This document shows positions 7,933 through 10,301 of a stretch of 10,301 nt of DNA, piece by piece; the stretch's first letter is position 1, and each line of letters opens with the position of its first letter. The translations under genes were made by a program, and so were the position numbers. A model generated the notes under the pieces. The model was not told where the DNA came from, searched no databases, and saw only the letters and a list, made by a program, of their open reading frames with translations. This stretch comes from an uncultured Bacilli bacterium (GTDB lineage Bacteria > Bacillota_I > Bacilli_A > RF39 > UBA660), in NCBI GenBank assembly GCA_947632275.1, contig CANROR010000041.1, positions 1 to 10,301 of the forward strand, in the 5' to 3' direction.

Positions 7933-7962
7933 ATTATAACATATATATTACTAAAAAAACAA
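7933..7962 (-). promoter_or_regulatory. Predicted promoter of the rimP-nusA-rnpM-infB-rbfA-truB operon
   Basis: On the minus strand TGTTATAAT (7941-7933) is a perfect -10 with an extended TGn element. The -35 region is weak: TTGTTT (7962-7957) at an 18-nt spacing matches only TTG. Extended -10 promoters tolerate this. The transcript would start near 7926, giving a leader of about 55 nt with the stem-loop at its 5' end. Confidence 0.6.
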
Positions 7963-7981
7963 TATTTTTCCCATTTTCTTC

Positions 7982-9370
7982 CTAATTAAGTTGCAATTTA
8001 AAAGGATTTTCTTTACTACCATTACCTGAGACTAATTTAACATCTGGCTTTAGATACAAAACAGGTCTTATTGCATTACGCCCCCAACCACCATCATAGG
8101 AGCCATACACCAAATTATAATAAACCGCTCCAGAATATGCTATAAAATATGCATAAATGAATGAATTTGGTGAATTTGTGTTTCTTGTCAATAACCATTC
8201 TGACAATCCCATATATAACCAATTTTTATTTTTCACTAAATGATAATAACCAATGCTTTGTTCGTTCCATGCACTTGAACTGGCAGCATATGCATAATCA
8301 CTAGCATATAATAAACCTACAAACCCATCATATTGCAAGTCCTCTAACTTACAAATAGAATTATTTGGGCAATTATCTCCAACATTTAATTTATTATTTC
8401 CAATCTCTGACTCATAAATCTGTTTAGTTTTAGAATCTTGAATATTTGCTTGCGTATTACCTCCTGTATACCATATATGATGTTGGATCATATTTTGCCA
8501 TAAATTTGGATTATCTATAGTCGTTACTCCTTTTCCTAAATAAGTATTTAAAAAATAATTATTCAAATTTACTTTATTTAAATTACTTTCTTTCCAATTA
8601 TTATTGTTTGTATCATTATTCCAAAAATAACTTCCAATTTTAGTATAATAATCATTATTTCCAAGATAATCACTATTTCCATTGGAAACATTTCCAACAC
8701 GTACATAGGAACCATTACCAACTCCACCAAGCTCAGTCTCTGTTGCATAATCAGCTTTAATTATTTTTACTTCATAATTATCTTCTTCATTTTTAAAAAA
8801 GCCTATTATTCTGTATAAATTCGCATAATCTGGATCACTTGGATTATTAGAACAATCTCCACCAAAGCAAACATAATTATTAACTTCATCATTGCCACCA
8901 CTATATCGATAGCTTAAATCGTTAGCTTCTAGATTTGCATTTGCCATACCCTCATAATCAGGTAGACCATCATGATAAATTATAGAACCATCCTTTTTAT
9001 AATTTTTGATGAAACACTTAGCCATATTCTGATTGCGACATAAACTTCCTAAAGCATCATAATCAAAATAAACATAACAACGATCGGCTTTGTTCCCTAT
9101 TACGAATATACTGCCATTTTCATATTTTATTTTGCTACCATTTAGACATTTACTTAACTTAGAATTTAAAACATAGCCTATTTGGGGAAATTCATCCTCT
9201 TTATTATATTTTCCGGTTCCTGCTTGTTCTTCAATCATAATACTTAGAAAGTTATTCTTTTTAGCATTTTGATTTTTTAAAATCGGTTCTTCTTTTTTAG
9301 AATAGATTAAAATCAAACTTAAAATAATTATCAGAATTATTATGGTACTTAATATTATTTTTCTTTTCAT
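7982..9370 (-). CDS. Membrane-anchored exported protein, Cys-rich, DUF6273-like C-terminal domain; function unknown
   Basis: The 462-residue protein starts MKRK and a single hydrophobic helix (about 5-23), then a Lys-rich stretch. This fits an uncleaved signal anchor with the rest outside; there is no lipobox Cys. Eight cysteines fall in close pairs (75/98, 111/119, 168/173, 334/340), suggesting disulfides in an exported fold. The middle is Asn-rich (230-280). The last 280 residues follow a pattern common in gut Firmicutes surface proteins: LYRIIGFF (185-192), VKIIKADYAT (201-210), SYFWNNDTN (247-255), VGLLYASDYAYAAS (351-364), NWLYMGLSEWLLTR (383-396) and RPVLYLKPDVKLVSGNGS (435-452). The tail resembles DUF6273; this is from memory of such proteins. 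AGGA lies 8 nt before the ATG. It is the only non-housekeeping gene here and sits directly downstream of a decayed group II intron. No enzymatic motif is recognised. Confidence 0.75.
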   Translation of the reverse strand: MKRKIILSTIIILIIILSLILIYSKKEEPILKNQNAKKNNFLSIMIEEQAGTGKYNKEDEFPQIGYVLNSKLSKCLNGSKIKYENGSIFVIGNKADRCYVYFDYDALGSLCRNQNMAKCFIKNYKKDGSIIYHDGLPDYEGMANANLEANDLSYRYSGGNDEVNNYVCFGGDCSNNPSDPDYANLYRIIGFFKNEEDNYEVKIIKADYATETELGGVGNGSYVRVGNVSNGNSDYLGNNDYYTKIGSYFWNNDTNNNNWKESNLNKVNLNNYFLNTYLGKGVTTIDNPNLWQNMIQHHIWYTGGNTQANIQDSKTKQIYESEIGNNKLNVGDNCPNNSICKLEDLQYDGFVGLLYASDYAYAASSSAWNEQSIGYYHLVKNKNWLYMGLSEWLLTRNTNSPNSFIYAYFIAYSGAVYYNLVYGSYDGGWGRNAIRPVLYLKPDVKLVSGNGSKENPFKLQLN

Positions 9371-9395
9371 GGGCTAAATCCTACTTTCACCCATA

Positions 9396-9401
9396 ATTAT
9401 A
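9396..9401 (-). promoter_or_regulatory. Candidate -10 element for the exported-protein gene
   Basis: A perfect TATAAT on the minus strand lies 25 nt before the ATG at 9370. It begins 6 nt after the presumed 3' end of the group II intron. No -35 match is found at 16-18 nt; that region is intron domain VI. It may be a weak promoter, or an ancestral promoter whose -35 was displaced by the intron. Confidence 0.35.
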
Positions 9402-9407
9402 ATCGAG

Positions 9408-9473
9408 TAGAAGCACAGGTTACCCCATGCAACCCTCACAAATCCGTACGTGCAGCTTTCCCGCATACGGCTT
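9408..9473 (-). ncRNA. Group II intron domains V and VI (3' end of the intron)
   Basis: On the minus strand, AAGCCGTAT / GCGG / GAAA / GCTGC / ACGTACGGATT (9473-9441) is a domain V: AGC catalytic triad, a GAAA-type tip, and the ACGTACGG 3' strand with its two-nucleotide bulge position. The next 33 nt (9440-9408) form the domain VI hairpin (GCATGG / CCTGTGC around GGTAA) and end in CTTCTAC, fitting the usual 3' AY end of group II introns. Two details differ from the textbook 34-nt domain V: the triad G faces A instead of U, and the element is 33 nt long. These may be subfamily features or decay. The maturase remains upstream on the same strand confirm the identity. Confidence 0.85.
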
Positions 9474-9534
9474 TTCATAATCATAGGGTTTCTTTTATTT
9501 ATCAAACTGCAAAAAGTATTTATACTTTTTCGAG

Positions 9535-9585
9535 TTCCTTATTTTTCCAATATAATTATATATATATATATATATTGTCAAGGAA
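9535..9585 (-). repeat. AT-rich imperfect inverted repeat in the intron domain IV remainder
   Basis: TTCCTT (minus 9585-9580) pairs with AAGGAA (9540-9535), and the TA tract inside is self-complementary (AATATA...TATATT), giving an imperfect hairpin. A separate perfect hairpin AAAAAGTA/TACTTTTT (9511-9518 with 9523-9530, TTTA loop on the plus strand) follows. Both may be remains of domain IV. The whole 9474-9598 stretch has no coding potential. Confidence 0.5.
9555..9581 (-). promoter_or_regulatory. (TA)9 tract between a perfect -35 and a perfect -10: possible phase-variable promoter
   Basis: On the minus strand TTGACA (9581-9576) is followed by A and (TA)9 (9574-9557), with TATAAT formed at 9560-9555. 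The spacer is 15 nt, two short of the optimum, so gain of one TA unit would give 17 nt. The tract points toward the exported-protein gene, whose ATG is about 185 nt downstream, through intron domains V and VI. Dinucleotide repeats in promoter spacers switch gene expression in other bacteria (for example TA repeats in the Haemophilus fimbrial promoter). Activity and switching here are inference. Confidence 0.4.
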
Positions 9586-9841
9586 TTTCAGTTACTCTTT
9601 AAGCATAAATATTTACTTTTATTTTAGGTTTTGGTAGGTTGAATATCTTTAACATTTCATTAAAACCATTACTTGTATAACTCTTTCTTTGGCTTCTTCT
9701 ATTTAGCCATTTAAATAACATTGCTTGAACTTCATGATAATATACTTCGAGCATTTTACTATTATCTGTTATTCCGTAATAGTTATAATGTCCTATTAAT
9801 TTTCTTCTTAAGGTTGCAAATATATCTATTAGTTCTTCTTT

Positions 9842-9847
9842 CCTACT
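9842..9847. repeat. Target-site duplication, left copy (CCTACT)
   Basis: CCTACT here is repeated at 10203-10208, immediately outside the two terminal inverted repeats. On the minus strand it is AGT AGG, two maturase codons (Ser-Arg) in the same frame in both fragments. That agreement supports duplication of the target on insertion rather than chance. Confidence 0.85.
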
Positions 9848-9861
9848 TGTTAATTTTTAAT
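9848..9861. repeat. Left terminal inverted repeat of the 355-bp element
   Basis: TGTTAATTTTTAAT is the inverted match of 10190-10202, with 10 identical outer bases and one extra T. Confidence 0.75.
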
Positions 9862-9945
9862 TTATTTTCATCAATTTTTCGCGATTTTGAAAAAATTAAA
9901 TTAGCTAAGATGAAAAAATAATTTTGAAAATTGTTTAATATTTAT

Positions 9946-10094
9946 TTTCACCTAAATTTTGAGTAAACTTTTGGAAATAGGCAATGGTATGATAGGCTTA
10001 GATTTGCCAGTTGGCTTAAATGCTAACTGGCTCAAGCCATTAAATTCATACTATTGGGTTCCTATTTCCAAAAGGAAATTAAAATTTAGTGAAA
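9946..10094 (+). repeat. 149-nt imperfect inverted repeat (long hairpin) inside the 355-bp element
   Basis: Paired blocks from outside in are: TTTCAC/GTGAAA with TAAATTTT/AAAATTTA (9946-9960 with 10081-10094, one bulged C); CTTTTGGAAATAGG (9968-9981) with 10061-10074; CAATGGTATGA (9982-9992) with 10046-10056; a looser GGCTTAG/CAAGCC region; and GCCAGTTGGC (10006-10015) with GCTAACTGGC (10022-10031), closing a 6-nt loop TTAAAT. The two mispaired positions in the inner blocks (9986/10052 and 10014/10024) are G opposite T read on the plus strand, so they remain G-U pairs in plus-strand RNA but would be A-C on the other strand. Confidence 0.85.
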
Positions 10095-10189
10095 GTAATT
10101 CTAAAATATTAGTTATTATAATTTTTAAATATTGTATTTCTATGTTTTTTTTAGACTATTTTAATTTTTAAATCGTTGGTTATAATATC

Positions 10190-10202
10190 ATTAAAATTAA
10201 CA
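10190..10202. repeat. Right terminal inverted repeat of the 355-bp element
   Basis: ATTAAAATTAACA reads TGTTAATTTTAAT on the minus strand, matching the left end at 9848-9861. It supplies the TGT TAA that ends the maturase 5' fragment with a stop. Confidence 0.75.
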
Positions 10203-10208
10203 CCTACT
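10203..10208. repeat. Target-site duplication, right copy (CCTACT)
   Basis: This is the partner of 9842-9847. It abuts the terminal repeat that ends TTAACA at 10202. A following T on this side (10209) and the first T of the element on the other leave a 7-bp duplication possible. Confidence 0.85.
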
Positions 10209-10301
10209 TTCTTTTAACCAAAATTTCATACTTTTTAACTTTTGTTTTAGTTTCTTTCTTGATGTTTTCCTCTTCACTCGAAATCTTGTTCCGTCGGCAC
10301 T

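Larger units (their letters stand above)
9848..10202. mobile_element. 355-bp MITE-like non-autonomous element inserted in the intron maturase gene
   Basis: The element begins TGTTAATTTTTAAT (9848-9861) and ends ATTAAAATTAACA (10190-10202). These are terminal inverted repeats, identical over 10 bp (TGTTAATTTT) and matching a little further with one extra T. CCTACT flanks both ends (9842-9847 and 10203-10208). Excision with one CCTACT copy restores the maturase frame exactly. The inside is AT-rich, with no credible gene; a 70-codon plus-strand frame from a TTG at 9959 lies mostly on the internal hairpin and has no ribosome binding site. A 149-nt imperfect hairpin fills the centre. The 5'-TGT...ACA ends recall several DDE transposase families (IS21-, IS481- or Tn7-like), but the parent element cannot be named. 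If the target duplication is 7 bp (CCTACTT), the left boundary moves to 9849. Confidence 0.85.
9408..10301 (-). mobile_element. Group II intron, 3' portion, disrupted (continues beyond window)
   Basis: In transcription order on the minus strand are the maturase C-terminal codons (10301-10203, then 9847-9599), an AT-rich domain IV remainder (9598-9474), and domains V and VI (9473-9408). Group II introns are self-splicing retroelements whose encoded protein helps splicing and retrohoming. Domains I-III and the reverse transcriptase catalytic domain would lie beyond position 10301. The copy is interrupted by a 355-bp insertion (9848-10202), so it cannot make an intact maturase. Splicing with a maturase supplied by another copy cannot be excluded, but the insertion may lie outside the catalytic RNA domains (in domain IV). 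Confidence 0.85.
9599..10301 (-). pseudogene. ltrA: Group II intron reverse transcriptase/maturase, C-terminal part, split by an insertion
   Basis: Two minus-strand fragments belong together. The 5' piece (10301-10203, 33 codons) reads SADGTRFRVKRKTSRKKLKQ and on to MKFWLKESR. The 3' piece (9847-9599, 82 codons and TAA) includes RKEELIDIFATLRRKLIGHY, then NYYGITDNS, KWLNRRSQRKS and LPKPKIKVNIYA. This is the end of the thumb and the maturase domain X of group II intron proteins; GHYxYYGITDN and LFKWLNRRSQ are strong family signatures. Between them is the 355-bp insertion. As the gene stands, the 5' piece ends ESR-C-stop inside the insertion. Removing the insertion plus one copy of the 6-bp duplication fuses the pieces in frame as FWLKESRKEELIDIF, with no other lesion visible. 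The upstream coding sequence lies outside the window. Confidence 0.92.

Noticed and set aside
9721..9921. A 66-codon plus-strand reading frame
   Set aside because: It is antisense to the maturase fragment for most of its length and then runs into the insertion; the minus strand carries the recognisable protein.
9959..10171. A 70-codon plus-strand reading frame inside the 355-bp element
   Set aside because: It starts at a TTG without a ribosome binding site, runs across both arms of the long hairpin, and its product (ending IIIFKYCISMFFLDYFNF) looks like translated AT-rich DNA.
9848..10202. The insertion as a nested intron (twintron) rather than a transposable element
   Set aside because: Introns do not leave a 6-bp target duplication, and there is no domain V or group I core. 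Inverted ends plus a duplication fit transposition.
1..10301. Genetic code 4 (TGA as Trp), as in Mycoplasma
   Set aside because: infB, rbfA and the hydrolase end at TGA exactly where their families end, with ATGA overlaps to the next genes, and Trp is encoded by TGG.
1..10301. tRNA, rRNA or CRISPR arrays
   Set aside because: No cloverleaf, rRNA segment or regularly spaced direct repeats were seen on either strand.

Overview
The window is AT-rich and carries the gene orders ftsA-ftsZ and rimP-nusA-ylxR-infB-rbfA-truB, which point to a low-GC Gram-positive bacterium. The best guess is an uncultured gut-type lineage of Bacilli/Erysipelotrichia (RF39-like) with a reduced genome. TGA is used as a real stop codon (infB, rbfA and the serine hydrolase all end in TGA) and Trp is read from TGG, so the Mycoplasma/Spiroplasma code 4 does not apply. 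The missing ylxQ and ylxP genes and a one-domain RimP fit genome streamlining. The taxonomic placement is inference.

Layout. (1) Positions 1-1323, minus strand: the first codons of ftsZ, and ftsA immediately upstream of it; the ftsZ Shine-Dalgarno overlaps the ftsA stop. (2) Positions 1324-1453: a divergent promoter region with a good promoter on each strand. (3) Positions 1454-2917, plus strand: a cytoplasmic beta-lactamase-fold serine hydrolase. It converges on truB, and a perfect 11-bp terminator hairpin is embedded in its last codons. (4) Positions 2926-7871, minus strand: the transcription/translation operon rimP-nusA-rnpM(ylxR)-infB-rbfA-truB, tightly packed with two ATGA overlaps. Its leader holds a stem-loop just after an extended -10 promoter. 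(5) Positions 7982-9370, minus strand: a membrane-anchored exported protein of the Cys-paired, DUF6273-like kind. (6) Positions 9408-10301, minus strand: the 3' part of a group II intron, with domains VI and V and a disrupted reverse transcriptase/maturase gene that runs off the window edge.

The most notable signal is in region 6. The maturase gene is split by a 355-bp AT-rich insertion with TGTTAATTTT terminal inverted repeats, a 6-bp CCTACT target duplication and a 149-nt internal imperfect hairpin. Deleting the insertion and one copy of the duplication restores the maturase reading frame exactly, with a typical thumb/domain X sequence. It therefore looks like a small non-autonomous (MITE-like) transposable element that does not match a family I can name. 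A (TA)9 tract between a perfect -35 and a perfect -10, upstream of the exported protein gene, is a candidate phase-variable promoter.

The core genes work together: FtsA tethers FtsZ to the membrane for division, while RimP, RbfA, IF2 and TruB serve 30S maturation, initiation and tRNA modification, with NusA and RnpM acting on RNA synthesis and processing.
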